A stretch of 45,879 nucleotides of DNA from Desulfonispora thiosulfatigenes DSM 11270 (GCF_900176035.1 NZ_FWWT01000018.1:1-45879); one strand, 5' to 3'. Shown: positions 9,501-16,992, counted from the stretch's first letter. Notes: generated by a model not told the origin, from the letters alone. Translations and numbers: made by a program.

Positions 9501-10945
9501 ATGAACCTTTATTCCAAGAAACTTTAAAAGAAGCAGGATTAAATCCATATTTATTTGATATGGCAAATATCAGAGATCAATGTTCTTGGGTACACAGGGA
9601 TAATCCAGTAGCAGCAACAGAAAAAGCAAAAGATTTAGTTGCTATGGCGATTGGAAAAGCAAGAAGATTAGAACCTGTTCACACAACCAGTTTACCAATT
9701 CATGCACAAGGATTAGTAATTGGTGGCGGCGTAAGTGGTATGACTGCTGCACTGAGCATAGCATCTCAAGGATATAGCGTTCACTTGGTGGAAAAAACTG
9801 GAGAACTAGGTGGGAATGCTAATCATATAGGTTTTAACTATCAAGGTGAACCAGTTAGTGAATACGTACAAACATTAAAAGAAGAAATAATGAATTCTCC
9901 TTTAATCCATGTTTATTTAAATGAAAAAATTGCTGATCTCAAAGGTTTTATTGGTAACTTCGAAACGAGTTTAGCAAGTGGAAAAAATATTTCACACGGA
10001 ATAGTTGTTTTAGCTACAGGTGCTAAAGAATATACACCAACAGAATATGCTTATGGTCAAGACAAAAACATTATGACCTATAGGCAGTTAAAAGAAGCTG
10101 TAATGACAAACCCAGAATCTTTAAAAGAAATGAAAAACTTAGTATTAATTAATTGTGTGGGTTCTAGAAATACTGAGCACCCATATTGCAGTAAAATTTG
10201 TTGTAACCAAGCTGTACAATTGTCTTTGAAAGCTAAAGAAATAAATCCTGATATAAATGTATTTGTTCTTTATCGTGATATGAGAACTTATGGATATAAT
10301 GAATCTTTCTACACTGAAGCTAGAAGAAAAGGCGTTATTTTCATTAGATATGAACAGGATCAAGCACCAGAAGTAGTAACTACGCCTCAGGGTATACAGG
10401 TTAAGGTAAGAGATATTACTCTTGATCAAGAACTTTTAATCCCAGCAGATACTATTGGTTTAGCTGCAGCAACAGTTGCCGATATGGAAAATTTAGAATT
10501 AGCTAAATTCCTTAAGGTACCAATGAATGAAGATGGATTCTTCTTAGAAGCTCATATGAAATTAAGACCAGTTGATTTTAGTACTGATGGAGTATTTCTA
10601 TGTGGATTAGCTCATAGTCCAAAGCCGATGGCAGAATCTATTATTCAAGGTAAAGCGGCAGCTGCTAGAGCATGTACAGTATTAAATAGGAAAGAAATAA
10701 CTGCAGGTGGTTTAACAGCTCATGTAAATATTAGTATCTGTAGTGCTTGTGGAACTTGTGTAAGTATTTGTCCAGCTAAAGCAGTCGAGATAGATCCAGA
10801 AAAAAATGTTGCTAAGGTAAACGAAGCTCTTTGTAAAGGTTGTGGCGCATGTGCCGCTTCTTGTAGATCACACTCAATTGATGTAAAAGGCTTCAAGAGC
10901 TCGCAAATCGTAGCAATGCTTGACGAGATTTGTAATGTGGGGTGA
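6533..10945 (+). CDS. giant HdrA with embedded GltD/NfnB-like NAD(P)H module
   Basis: A 1470-residue flavoprotein. Module 1 starts directly with a QmoA-like HdrA FAD fold (GAGIAGIQSSLDLAEMGYKV) and a [4Fe-4S] motif C115-x2-C118-x2-C121-x3-C125. It is then interrupted from about residue 160 to 640 by a GltD/NfnB-like block: Cys at 165, 169, 208, 212 and 216, a second FAD site (IIGAGPAGLTCAFELL, about 253), an NAD(P)H site (GIVGGGDVAMDAARSAL, about 384) with YYRRSRAELPA, and a Cys-rich end C620-C640. HdrA sequence then resumes (IAWIQCVGSRN, SGVCCMYAIKEA). Module 2 (from about 920) is a full HdrA: FICHCGINIS, ASCSPRTHEP, FAD site VIGGGVSGMTAA (about 1060). It ends in two ferredoxin motifs (C1403-C1413, C1434-C1444). 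As HdrA homologue it is the presumed bifurcating flavin hub. A later ATG at 6551 is an alternative start. The fusion is unusual. Confidence 0.88.
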   Translation: MAEVIKMKNNKQGSVMVVGAGIAGIQSSLDLAEMGYKVYLVEKSPAIGGTMPALDKTFPTNDCSMCILSPKLVECGRHLNIEILTNSEVEEVSGEVGNFKVKVKKEPRFIDTDKCTGCGDCATACPVEINNEFEKNLSKSKATYKKYAQAFPNAFAIMKDGTAPCKGTCPANVNAQGYIALTKAGKLKEAASIVYDDLLMPGALGRICPHPCENECSRAQAESALSIAGIKRFLADNHKRPALNISEFKDEKIAIIGAGPAGLTCAFELLKKGYKSTVFEALPVAGGMLAVGIPDYRLPRETLDKEISFLTENGVEIKYNTKLGQDITVEGLKAEGYKAVFIATGAHKNRPLDIAGEEFVLSGVDFLRKVNLGEKVGLGKKVGIVGGGDVAMDAARSALRLGAQEVTIYYRRSRAELPARLEEIEGAEDEGIKFKYLAAPIIAVEEQGKLQGAVFVEMELGQPDESGRRRPVMKPDSEYYEKLDTIIAAVGQKASIDGLPEELELTSWKTVIGDEITLATSLDGVFVGGEVRTGSGIAIEAINEGKKASESIIRYIKEKDLAEGRDEKPKVAAKPPVDKDLVRLERVNHNELPVDERITNFEEVALPFSEEDILRESNRCMDCGPCSECMECVKVCKAECIDHTQKREYIDLNVGAVLLEPGFTEFPAEDISSYGFGRYKNVVTSAQFERILSASGPFGGHLIRPSDHKEPKRIAWIQCVGSRNERENKSYCSGVCCMYAIKEAVIAKEHSEDPLDTSIFYMDMRTHGKDFEKYYERAKKQGVNFIRSRIYEVDEKEDGSMVIRYATDDGRLMVEEYDLVVLSVGLCAPTGSEQIMNVMQIENNKYGFANTPVLEPIKTSRDGIFVAGAFSGPKDIPETVTQASAAAIEAAKSLMEVKNTLVKEKVYPEEIDVIGQKARIGVFICHCGINISSVVNIKEVVEYVKDLENVVFITDNMYTCSQDSQLKMKEIIEEHNLNRVVVASCSPRTHEPLFQETLKEAGLNPYLFDMANIRDQCSWVHRDNPVAATEKAKDLVAMAIGKARRLEPVHTTSLPIHAQGLVIGGGVSGMTAALSIASQGYSVHLVEKTGELGGNANHIGFNYQGEPVSEYVQTLKEEIMNSPLIHVYLNEKIADLKGFIGNFETSLASGKNISHGIVVLATGAKEYTPTEYAYGQDKNIMTYRQLKEAVMTNPESLKEMKNLVLINCVGSRNTEHPYCSKICCNQAVQLSLKAKEINPDINVFVLYRDMRTYGYNESFYTEARRKGVIFIRYEQDQAPEVVTTPQGIQVKVRDITLDQELLIPADTIGLAAATVADMENLELAKFLKVPMNEDGFFLEAHMKLRPVDFSTDGVFLCGLAHSPKPMAESIIQGKAAAARACTVLNRKEITAGGLTAHVNISICSACGTCVSICPAKAVEIDPEKNVAKVNEALCKGCGACAASCRSHSIDVKGFKSSQIVAMLDEICNVG

Positions 10946-10950
10946 ATTAA

Positions 10951-11358
10951 ATGAGTAAAAAAGTAGTTGGATTTTTATGTAACTGGTGTAGTTATGCGGG
11001 GGCGGATTTAGCTGGTGTTAGCCGCCTCCAATATCCACCTAGTTTAAGAATAGTTAGAATACCTTGTTCGGGCCGGGTTGATCCTTTGTTCATTTTTACT
11101 GCTTTAAAAGCAGCTGATGGTGTATTAGTTGCAGGATGTCATCCTGGAGATTGCCATTACACAAGTGGGAACCTAGTAGCTAGGCGAAAATTTGCTTTAA
11201 CCAAAAGTTTACTAAATTTTGTAGGCGTTGAAGATGAAAGAGTACAGTTTGACTGGATTTCTGCAGCAGAAGGGCCTCGTTTTGCAGAAACTGCAAATAA
11301 AGTAGCAAATAGTATTGAAGAATTGCCCCAATGGGATAGATGGGGGGAGAGCAAATGA
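10951..11358 (+). CDS. flxD: MvhD/FlxD-like [2Fe-2S] subunit
   Basis: A 135-residue MvhD-family protein (hydrogenase iron-sulfur subunit; FlxD in Flx-Hdr systems). It passes electrons from the input module to HdrA. The conserved cysteines are visible: C10-x2-C13 (FLCNWCSYAGADLAG), C39 (RIPCSGRVDP), C63 and C68 (AGCHPGDCHY). Start at 10951, 5 nt after the HdrA stop. The next gene begins inside its stop codon (ATGA), so translation is probably coupled. No hydrogenase gene is nearby, so the electron source is more likely NAD(P)H through the downstream subunits. Confidence 0.93.
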   Translation: MSKKVVGFLCNWCSYAGADLAGVSRLQYPPSLRIVRIPCSGRVDPLFIFTALKAADGVLVAGCHPGDCHYTSGNLVARRKFALTKSLLNFVGVEDERVQFDWISAAEGPRFAETANKVANSIEELPQWDRWGESK

Positions 11359-12185
11359 GTAGAGCAATTTTTAAATTAAAAGATAAAGCAAAAGAGTTAT
11401 TAGAAAAAGAAGAGGTTAAACAGGTTATTGGTTTTACAGAAGGAACCTTACCAGGTAAATGTACACCTTTCTTTGCTAAAACAGTAGAAGATGTGGAAAA
11501 ATTAGTCTGGCAGCAAGGTTGTAATTTGAATTTAGCGAACTATTTAGTAAAAACAAAAGAAAAAGTTGCCATAATCGTAAAAGGCTGTGATAGCAGATCT
11601 GTTGTTAATCTTATAAAGGAAAATCAGGTCAATAAAGATAATGTTGTAATTTTAGGAGCAAATTGTCCTAGTACAGATACATGTGCTAAATGTAAGCAAC
11701 ATTCTCCAGTTATTTCCGACTTTAGTGCTGAAGAAAGTATTTCTTCAAAAGATACTGATTTTTCTGATGTAGAAGAATTTGAAAAAATGTCATCTGGTGA
11801 AAGAAAAGCCTATTTACAAGAAGAAGTATCAAAATGTATTCGTTGTTATGCTTGTCGTAATTCTTGTCCAGCTTGCTATTGTAAAGAATGTTTTGTCGAA
11901 GAACATTTACCTAATTGGATTGGCAAGACAACAGATATAGCTGATAATATGGTTTTTCATTTAACTAGAGCAATCCATGTTGCCGGAAGATGTATAGGAT
12001 GTGGTGCTTGTAAAAGAGCATGTCCGATGGATGTGAACTTAGGTATTTTAAATAGAAAAATGTTAAAAGATGTGCATGATTTTTATCAAGAAGAATCAGG
12101 CATGACAATGGAATCAGAATTAGTATTAAACAAATTTAAGTCAGATGACCCAGAGAACTTTTTAATCGGGGGTGAAAAAGAGTGA
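11355..12185 (+). CDS. flxC: FlxC-like ferredoxin-type iron-sulfur subunit
   Basis: A 276-residue iron-sulfur protein. The N-terminal part (GFTEGTLPGKCTPFFAKT; VKGCDSRSVVNLI; LGANCPSTDTCAKC) resembles the N-terminal region of F420-hydrogenase beta/FrhB-like proteins. The C-terminal half has two [4Fe-4S] motifs, CIRCYACRNSCPACYCKEC and CIGCGACKRACPMDVN. This matches FlxC-type electron-transfer subunits. Start at 11355 overlaps the flxD stop (ATGA), with GGGGGGAG 6 nt upstream; an ATG at 11340 is an alternative adding five residues. The 3' end overlaps the next gene by four bases (GTGA). FlxC naming rests on order and cluster content, not on a search. Confidence 0.85.
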   Translation: MSRAIFKLKDKAKELLEKEEVKQVIGFTEGTLPGKCTPFFAKTVEDVEKLVWQQGCNLNLANYLVKTKEKVAIIVKGCDSRSVVNLIKENQVNKDNVVILGANCPSTDTCAKCKQHSPVISDFSAEESISSKDTDFSDVEEFEKMSSGERKAYLQEEVSKCIRCYACRNSCPACYCKECFVEEHLPNWIGKTTDIADNMVFHLTRAIHVAGRCIGCGACKRACPMDVNLGILNRKMLKDVHDFYQEESGMTMESELVLNKFKSDDPENFLIGGEKE

Positions 12186-13168
12186 GTAGATTTATAATTG
12201 ATAAAGCCAATCTTATTTCATGGTTAAAAAATTTGGATCAACAAGTATTAGCACCTGTAAAAGAAAAAAATGGCTATGCTTTTAATGTTTGGGATGGTGA
12301 AAGCATACCTTCAGAGGAATATAAAAACACTCTTAAAACTCCTAAAGATTTATTCTTTCCCCAACATGAAACATTATTAAGATATCAAAAGGTTAAAGGT
12401 GAAAGACCACGGATAGAAGCACCCGAATTAGCTAATGAAGAAAGAATTATTTTTGGTATGCGTCCTTGTGATGCTAAAAGTTTATATTTAATTGATAAAG
12501 TATTTATTGGTAAAGATTATGTAGATCCTTATTATCAAGCACGCCGGGCAAATACTTTGATGGTTACCTTAGTTTGTGAAAAGCCAAGTAGAGCTTGTTT
12601 TTGTGATGATTTATTAGCAAAAGCCGGATCCGATATTCAGTTAGTTCAATTAAATGATGATCAATATTTAGTAGAAGCAATTACTGATAAAGGAAAAGCA
12701 GTATTCCAATTATCAACATATTTAGACGCTGATGAAGAAAGCTTAGCTAAATTAAAAGAAATAGAAGCATTTAAACAAGAAGCAGCTAGTACTGGAGTAG
12801 CCCAAAAGTTAGAAAATATGTTTGCTCATACAATATGGTCAGATATTGAAGAAAAATGTTTAAATTGCGGAGTTTGTAGTTTCCTTTGTCCAACTTGTCA
12901 TTGTTTTGATATAACTGATGACTTAAAAGGTGAAAAAGTACGTACGTGGGATACCTGTATGTTTGCTTCATTTACTAAACATGGCTCAGGTCATAATCCA
13001 CGCCCTACAGGTAAAGAGCGTATGAGACAAAGAATAATGCATAAGTTTAGTTACTTCCCTGAAAATAATGGTGAAGCAGCTTGCGTAGGATGTGGACGTT
13101 GTGTCGAAAATTGTCCAGTTAACCTCGATATCAGAGAAGTACTAAAAGCAATTAAGGAGGTATCTTAA
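12182..13168 (+). CDS. flxB: FlxB/AsrA-like 4Fe-4S subunit
   Basis: A 328-residue protein like the A subunit of anaerobic sulfite reductase and FlxB. The N-terminal domain (IIFGMRPCDAKSLYLIDKVF; VCEKPSRACFCDD) is of the AsrA/hydrogenase-subunit type. The C-terminal dicluster ferredoxin domain has CLNCGVCSFLCPTCHC and CVGCGRCVENCPVNLD, separated by a loop with GHNPRPTGKERMRQR. It starts with GTG overlapping the previous stop and ends in TAATG, overlapping the flxA start by one base, so the subunits are translationally coupled. Expected role: electron relay between the flavin subunit FlxA and FlxC/FlxD. No AsrC sirohaem subunit is present, arguing against a sulfite reductase. Confidence 0.87.
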   Translation: MSRFIIDKANLISWLKNLDQQVLAPVKEKNGYAFNVWDGESIPSEEYKNTLKTPKDLFFPQHETLLRYQKVKGERPRIEAPELANEERIIFGMRPCDAKSLYLIDKVFIGKDYVDPYYQARRANTLMVTLVCEKPSRACFCDDLLAKAGSDIQLVQLNDDQYLVEAITDKGKAVFQLSTYLDADEESLAKLKEIEAFKQEAASTGVAQKLENMFAHTIWSDIEEKCLNCGVCSFLCPTCHCFDITDDLKGEKVRTWDTCMFASFTKHGSGHNPRPTGKERMRQRIMHKFSYFPENNGEAACVGCGRCVENCPVNLDIREVLKAIKEVS

Positions 13169-14007
13169 TGCATAATCCATATCTTCCTTATGAAATGAAA
13201 GTAGAAAAGATCGTTGTAGAAAGTCCGGAAAAAGATTTAAAAACTTTTGATTTAAGCTTTGTTAATCCAGAAGATATAGAAAAATTTAAATATACAAGTG
13301 GACAATTCGCCGAGGTAGGAATAGTAGGATCAGGTGAAGCTCCTTTTGGTATTGCTAGTGCTCCAGAAGAGAAAAATTTAATTCGTTTTTCTATAAAAAA
13401 TGTAGGATCATTTACCAGTGCAATTCATGCAGTAGCAGAAGGAGATATTATTACTTTAAGAGGACCACTTGGTAATAGTTGGCCATTAGAAAACTTAAAA
13501 GGTAAGGATATCGTAATTGTAGGTGGAGGATTTGCTTTTACAACTTTAAGATCATTAATCAGACATATCTTAGAACCAGAAAATCGTGCTGATTTTGGAA
13601 AAGTAGATGTTGTCTATGGTAATAGAAGCCCAGGCCAAATGCTTTATAAGGAAGAATTAAATGAATGGGCTAAAAGAGATGATATCAATATGCATCTAAC
13701 AATCGATAGACCAGCTGATGATTGGGATCATTTAGTAGGATTCGTACCAGCAATTACAGAGCAAGTAATTAAAGCATCTGATAATTCCGTAGCTATCGTG
13801 TGCGGACCACCTTTAATGATTAAATTTACCTTACCTGTATTAAAAAACCTTGGCTTTACAAGTGAGAGAATTTACACATCTTTAGAAATGAAAATGAAAT
13901 GTGGAATCGGTATGTGTGGACGTTGTAATATTGGTAAAGTATATGTATGTAAAGACGGACCTGTATTTACAATGGCAGAATTAGAAAAATTACCTAGTGA
14001 ATATTAA
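13168..14007 (+). CDS. flxA: FlxA-like FAD/NAD(P)H oxidoreductase subunit
   Basis: A 279-residue ferredoxin-reductase-fold subunit of the AsrB/PyrK/HydG-like group. The FAD-binding barrel is at about 10-110 (GQFAEVGIVGSGEAPFGI; SIKNVGSFTSAIH; LRGPLGNSWPL). The nucleotide domain follows (IVIVGGGFAFTTLRSL; DVVYGNRSPGQMLYKEEL; AIVCGPPLMIKFTLPVL). A C-terminal [2Fe-2S] site is MKCGIGMCGRCNIGKVYVC. In FlxABCD-HdrABC of sulfate reducers this subunit oxidises NADH, and that is the likely input or output site here. It is the last gene of the operon, followed by a strong terminator. Confidence 0.88.
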   Translation: MHNPYLPYEMKVEKIVVESPEKDLKTFDLSFVNPEDIEKFKYTSGQFAEVGIVGSGEAPFGIASAPEEKNLIRFSIKNVGSFTSAIHAVAEGDIITLRGPLGNSWPLENLKGKDIVIVGGGFAFTTLRSLIRHILEPENRADFGKVDVVYGNRSPGQMLYKEELNEWAKRDDINMHLTIDRPADDWDHLVGFVPAITEQVIKASDNSVAIVCGPPLMIKFTLPVLKNLGFTSERIYTSLEMKMKCGIGMCGRCNIGKVYVCKDGPVFTMAELEKLPSEY

Positions 14008-14048
14008 AACTAAAGCCCTATTCTGAAATAGAATAGGGCTTTAGTTTT
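14008..14048 (+). terminator. terminator of the hdr-flx operon
   Basis: AAACTAAAGCCCTATTC pairs over its full length with GAATAGGGCTTTAGTTT around TGAAATA and ends in T. It is one of the strongest hairpins in the window and starts right after the flxA stop. Confidence 0.93.
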
Positions 14049-14265
14049 TGGATAAAATATATGAGTAGCTATTTTTTTTATAGTTTTAATTATCCCTATT
14101 ATGCTAGTGGTTAGATGGAAATTCATGAGAGTAGCGTGCTTTACAGAATAAAATCTGTATGTTATACTCCAAAAATCGAAAGGAACTTTTACCATTATCC
14201 TTTATTAAGGTTAATTTAGAGAGGATATTAAAGTTTTTTAAATAACTTCAAAGGAGTCGATTTTT

Positions 14266-15873
14266 ATTTTATTTCCAAAAGATACTCAAAACATAGATTG
14301 GCCAGTTCTATTTTTGAGTGGTGGATTACTCGTCTTATTTATTATTGCCTCGTTCATTAACATGGATTTTATTTCCAACATAGTTAACACATCTTTTGCC
14401 TTTTCAGTGAAATATTTCGGTATCTTCTGGCAAGTAGTTTTATTAGCAACATTTTTAATTGCTATAGGAATTGCTGCTAGTAGTTATGGAAGGTTAAAAT
14501 TAGGAAAGCTCGAAAAGCCAGAAATGAGTACCTATAAGTGGATTTCTATTATAATGTGTACTTTATTAGCTGGTGGAGGGGTATTTTGGGCAGCAGCTGA
14601 GCCTTTATATCATTTTATCTCTATACCTCCAGTATTTGGTGAATTGCAAGCGGGAACACCTGAAGCAATTATTCCAGCTTTATCTCAAAGTTTCATGCAC
14701 TGGGGATTCTTAGCATGGGCTATTTTAGGAACTTTAAGTTCAATAGTATTAATTTATGCCCATTATCACAAAGGCATGCCTTTAAAGCCTAGAACTTTGC
14801 TTTATCCGATATTTGGGGAAAAAATTCTAAATAAGAATCCTATCTGGACAATTATAGATGCTTTTTCAATTATTGCAGTAGCTGCAGGAACCATTGGTCC
14901 TATTGGTTTTTTAGGACTACAAGCTAGTTTTGGTTTAGAAGAACTCTTTGGAATACCAAACACTTATACCACGCAATTAGCTATTATTATAGGTGTAGTG
15001 CTTGTTTCAGGACTTTCAGCATTAACAGGACTTCATAAAGGTATTCAATTGTTAAGCAGATTTAATATTGGTTTATCTTTTATTTTAATAATGGGAATTT
15101 TATTACTAGGTCCGGGAGGCTTTATTTTTAATAATTTCCTACCTGCATTTGGTTCATATATTCAAAAATTCATTTTATTAAGTACCTATCGTGGTGATCA
15201 AGGTTGGTTAGGTTCTTGGACTGTATTTTTCTGGGGATGGTTCTTGGGTTATGGACCAATGATGGCGATTTTTATAAGTCGTATTTCCAGGGGACGTACA
15301 ATTAGAGAATTAATCGTAGCTGTAGCAGTTATAGCTCCAATAATTTCATGTTTTTGGTTTACCGTAGTAGGTGGAACAGGGATTTACTATGAATTATTAA
15401 ATCCAGGAATCATATCTGGACCACTTACCGATGCAGGAATGCCAGCAGCAATGATAGCGACTACACAGCAATTACCATTTGGTAATATATTTGGACCAGC
15501 ATTTTTATTGTTAACAATATTATTTGTTGCGACAACTGGTGATTCCATGTCCTTTACAATTTCTATGGCTATGACAGGTGAAGGAAATCCACCTAAATTC
15601 TTAAGAGTATTCTGGGCGGTTGTAATGGGTGTAATAGCTGCAATATTACTATATATTGGTAATGGTGGTATAGATGCTTTACAATCATTCATTGTCGTCA
15701 CAGCGGTACCAGTATCCTTCTTAATGCTACCCATGCTATGGCTTGCACCAAAAGTAGTAGGATTATTAGCTCAAGAACAAGGGATACTTAAATATTACTA
15801 CCCTCAAGTAGAAAAAGAAAAAGAAAAAGAAAAAAAGGCCTTAAAAACAGCCAAGAAGTTATCACCAAACTAA
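14266..15873 (+). CDS. BCCT family (betaine/carnitine/choline-type) transporter
   Basis: A 12-helix membrane transporter of about 535 residues. Family signatures: GGGVFWAAAEPLYHF in the central region, and the BCCT motif WTVFFWGWFLGYGPMMAIFI followed by SRISRGRTIREL. Two of the aromatic positions of the classical betaine-binding motif (WWISW in BetP) differ here (WFLGY), so the substrate is uncertain. The reading frame is open upstream of the first standard start (TTG 14314): LFPKDTQNIDWPVLFLSGG matches the usual BCCT N-terminus. The only well-placed ribosome site, AAAGGAG (14249-14255), precedes an ATT at 14266, so I infer a rare ATT start. Single gene between two terminators. It may import an osmolyte or a trimethylamine substrate. 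Confidence 0.9.
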   Translation: MLFPKDTQNIDWPVLFLSGGLLVLFIIASFINMDFISNIVNTSFAFSVKYFGIFWQVVLLATFLIAIGIAASSYGRLKLGKLEKPEMSTYKWISIIMCTLLAGGGVFWAAAEPLYHFISIPPVFGELQAGTPEAIIPALSQSFMHWGFLAWAILGTLSSIVLIYAHYHKGMPLKPRTLLYPIFGEKILNKNPIWTIIDAFSIIAVAAGTIGPIGFLGLQASFGLEELFGIPNTYTTQLAIIIGVVLVSGLSALTGLHKGIQLLSRFNIGLSFILIMGILLLGPGGFIFNNFLPAFGSYIQKFILLSTYRGDQGWLGSWTVFFWGWFLGYGPMMAIFISRISRGRTIRELIVAVAVIAPIISCFWFTVVGGTGIYYELLNPGIISGPLTDAGMPAAMIATTQQLPFGNIFGPAFLLLTILFVATTGDSMSFTISMAMTGEGNPPKFLRVFWAVVMGVIAAILLYIGNGGIDALQSFIVVTAVPVSFLMLPMLWLAPKVVGLLAQEQGILKYYYPQVEKEKEKEKKALKTAKKLSPN

Positions 15874-15931
15874 GATTAAAACCATTAAAACTTAAATAAA
15901 ACTAAATCTAAAATTAACCAAACACGAATAG

Positions 15932-15999
15932 AAAGCACAAAGCTCGTTTAAAATGTACCCTTTATAAAGTACATTTTACTACGGGGATTGTGCTTTTTT
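15932..15999 (+). terminator. terminator of the BCCT gene, long hairpin
   Basis: A 66-nt imperfect hairpin: AAAGCACAA pairs with TTGTGCTTT, CTCGT with ACGGG, and AAAATGTAC with GTACATTTT around a 10-nt loop. A run of T follows. The stem is longer than other terminators here, but I see no further role. Confidence 0.85.
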
Positions 16000-16059
16000 T
16001 ATAGCTATGAATAAAAGTCTTTAAATTTGGATAAAATGCTTTTATATATGTTATATTTA

Positions 16060-16068
16060 TGCTATAAT
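16060..16068 (+). promoter_or_regulatory. extended -10 promoter of the 32-residue peptide gene
   Basis: TGCTATAAT is a perfect extended -10 (TGn plus TATAAT). No good -35 is seen at 16-18 bp, which is common for extended -10 promoters. The predicted start is about 30 nt upstream of the small gene at 16107. Confidence 0.55.
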
Positions 16069-16106
16069 ATAAACATATTAAATATTCTTATTCGGGGGTA
16101 TTGACT

Positions 16107-16205
16107 ATGAGAAACGAAAACACTAAAAATAAAACCAATCCTTTTGTAACTCCGTTGATCACAATTGCTATTATAGCAAATCTTTTAAGTTTTGTTTTAA
16201 TATAA
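16107..16205 (+). CDS. 32-residue single-pass membrane peptide
   Basis: A short gene with a polar, lysine/asparagine-rich N-terminus (MRNENTKNKTNPF) and one hydrophobic helix (LITIAIIANLLSFVLI) that runs to the C-terminus. GGGGG is 9 nt upstream of the ATG. It has its own extended -10 promoter and its own strong terminator, which argues for a real transcribed unit rather than a chance frame. No family is recognised. Possibilities include a membrane-protein accessory peptide or a toxin-like peptide; I see no antisense RNA to support the latter. Confidence 0.65.
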   Translation: MRNENTKNKTNPFVTPLITIAIIANLLSFVLI

Positions 16206-16215
16206 TAAAAGATCA

Positions 16216-16258
16216 TTAAAAACCATCTGGTTGCTGATAAAAGCCAGGTGGTTTTTTT
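16216..16258 (+). terminator. terminator after the membrane peptide gene
   Basis: AAAAACCATCTGG pairs with CCAGGTGGTTTTT and is followed by a T run. Confidence 0.9.
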
Positions 16259-16410
16259 ATGTATAGACCGCTGATAGAAAGCACTTAAATTGTTATTAAG
16301 TTCATTAAACAGGAATACTATTACAAGTGTCGAAACTTTATTTAAAGAAGAATTATTTTAATAGAATAAATGTAACAGATGTGTAATTTAAATTTAGGAG
16401 GTTTTAATAT

Positions 16411-16971
16411 ATGAGAGTTATAGTGTTTTTAGCTGATGGATTTGAAGAAGTTGAGGCAATTACCGTGGTAGATTATCTTAGGAGAATGAATATAGATGTA
16501 GATACTGTAGCTATTACAGAAAATGAAAAGGTAAAAGGTGCTCATAATGTAGTTGTAATAGCGGACAAAAAGGTCTCAGATTTAAAAGAGATAGATTTAT
16601 ATGATGGTGTAGTTATACCAGGAGGAATGCCTGGTGCTGCAAATCTTAGGAATCATGAAAAGGTAATCAAAATTGTAAAAGATCTAAATGATAAAGAGAA
16701 ACTTGTAGCCGCCATATGTGCGGGTCCTATAGTTCTACAAAAGGCAGGGGTTATTACTAGTAAGAGAGTTACATCATATCCTGGATTTGAAAATGTTTTA
16801 GCAGATGGAATTTATATAGGTGAAAATGTAGTAAGAGACAAAAATATAATAACATCAAGAGGGCCAGCATTAGCAGTAGAGTTTGCTATTGAGATAGTGG
16901 ATTACCTATTAGGAGATGAAAAGGCAAGAGATTTAAAGGAAGATATATTATATAAACAGGCAAGTGAATAG
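16411..16971 (+). CDS. DJ-1/PfpI family protein (deglycase/protease-like)
   Basis: A 186-residue class I glutamine-amidotransferase-like protein of the DJ-1/ThiJ/PfpI group. The catalytic cysteine lies in the nucleophile elbow AAICAGPIVLQ (about C103), and the conserved acidic residue in ADGFEEVEAI (about E16). VVIPGGMPGAANLR is the expected oxyanion loop. Family members act as glyoxalases, protein-repair enzymes or chaperones; the exact reaction here is unknown. It is monocistronic with AGGAGG 10 nt before the ATG and a terminator after it. Confidence 0.92.
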   Translation: MRVIVFLADGFEEVEAITVVDYLRRMNIDVDTVAITENEKVKGAHNVVVIADKKVSDLKEIDLYDGVVIPGGMPGAANLRNHEKVIKIVKDLNDKEKLVAAICAGPIVLQKAGVITSKRVTSYPGFENVLADGIYIGENVVRDKNIITSRGPALAVEFAIEIVDYLLGDEKARDLKEDILYKQASE

Positions 16972-16992
16972 AGAGGTTATGTTGTAGTAACT

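Noticed and set aside
12182-14007. Anaerobic sulfite reductase operon (asrAB)
   Set aside because: FlxB and FlxA resemble AsrA and AsrB, but there is no AsrC sirohaem subunit and the genes are fused in an operon with HdrA and MvhD-type subunits.
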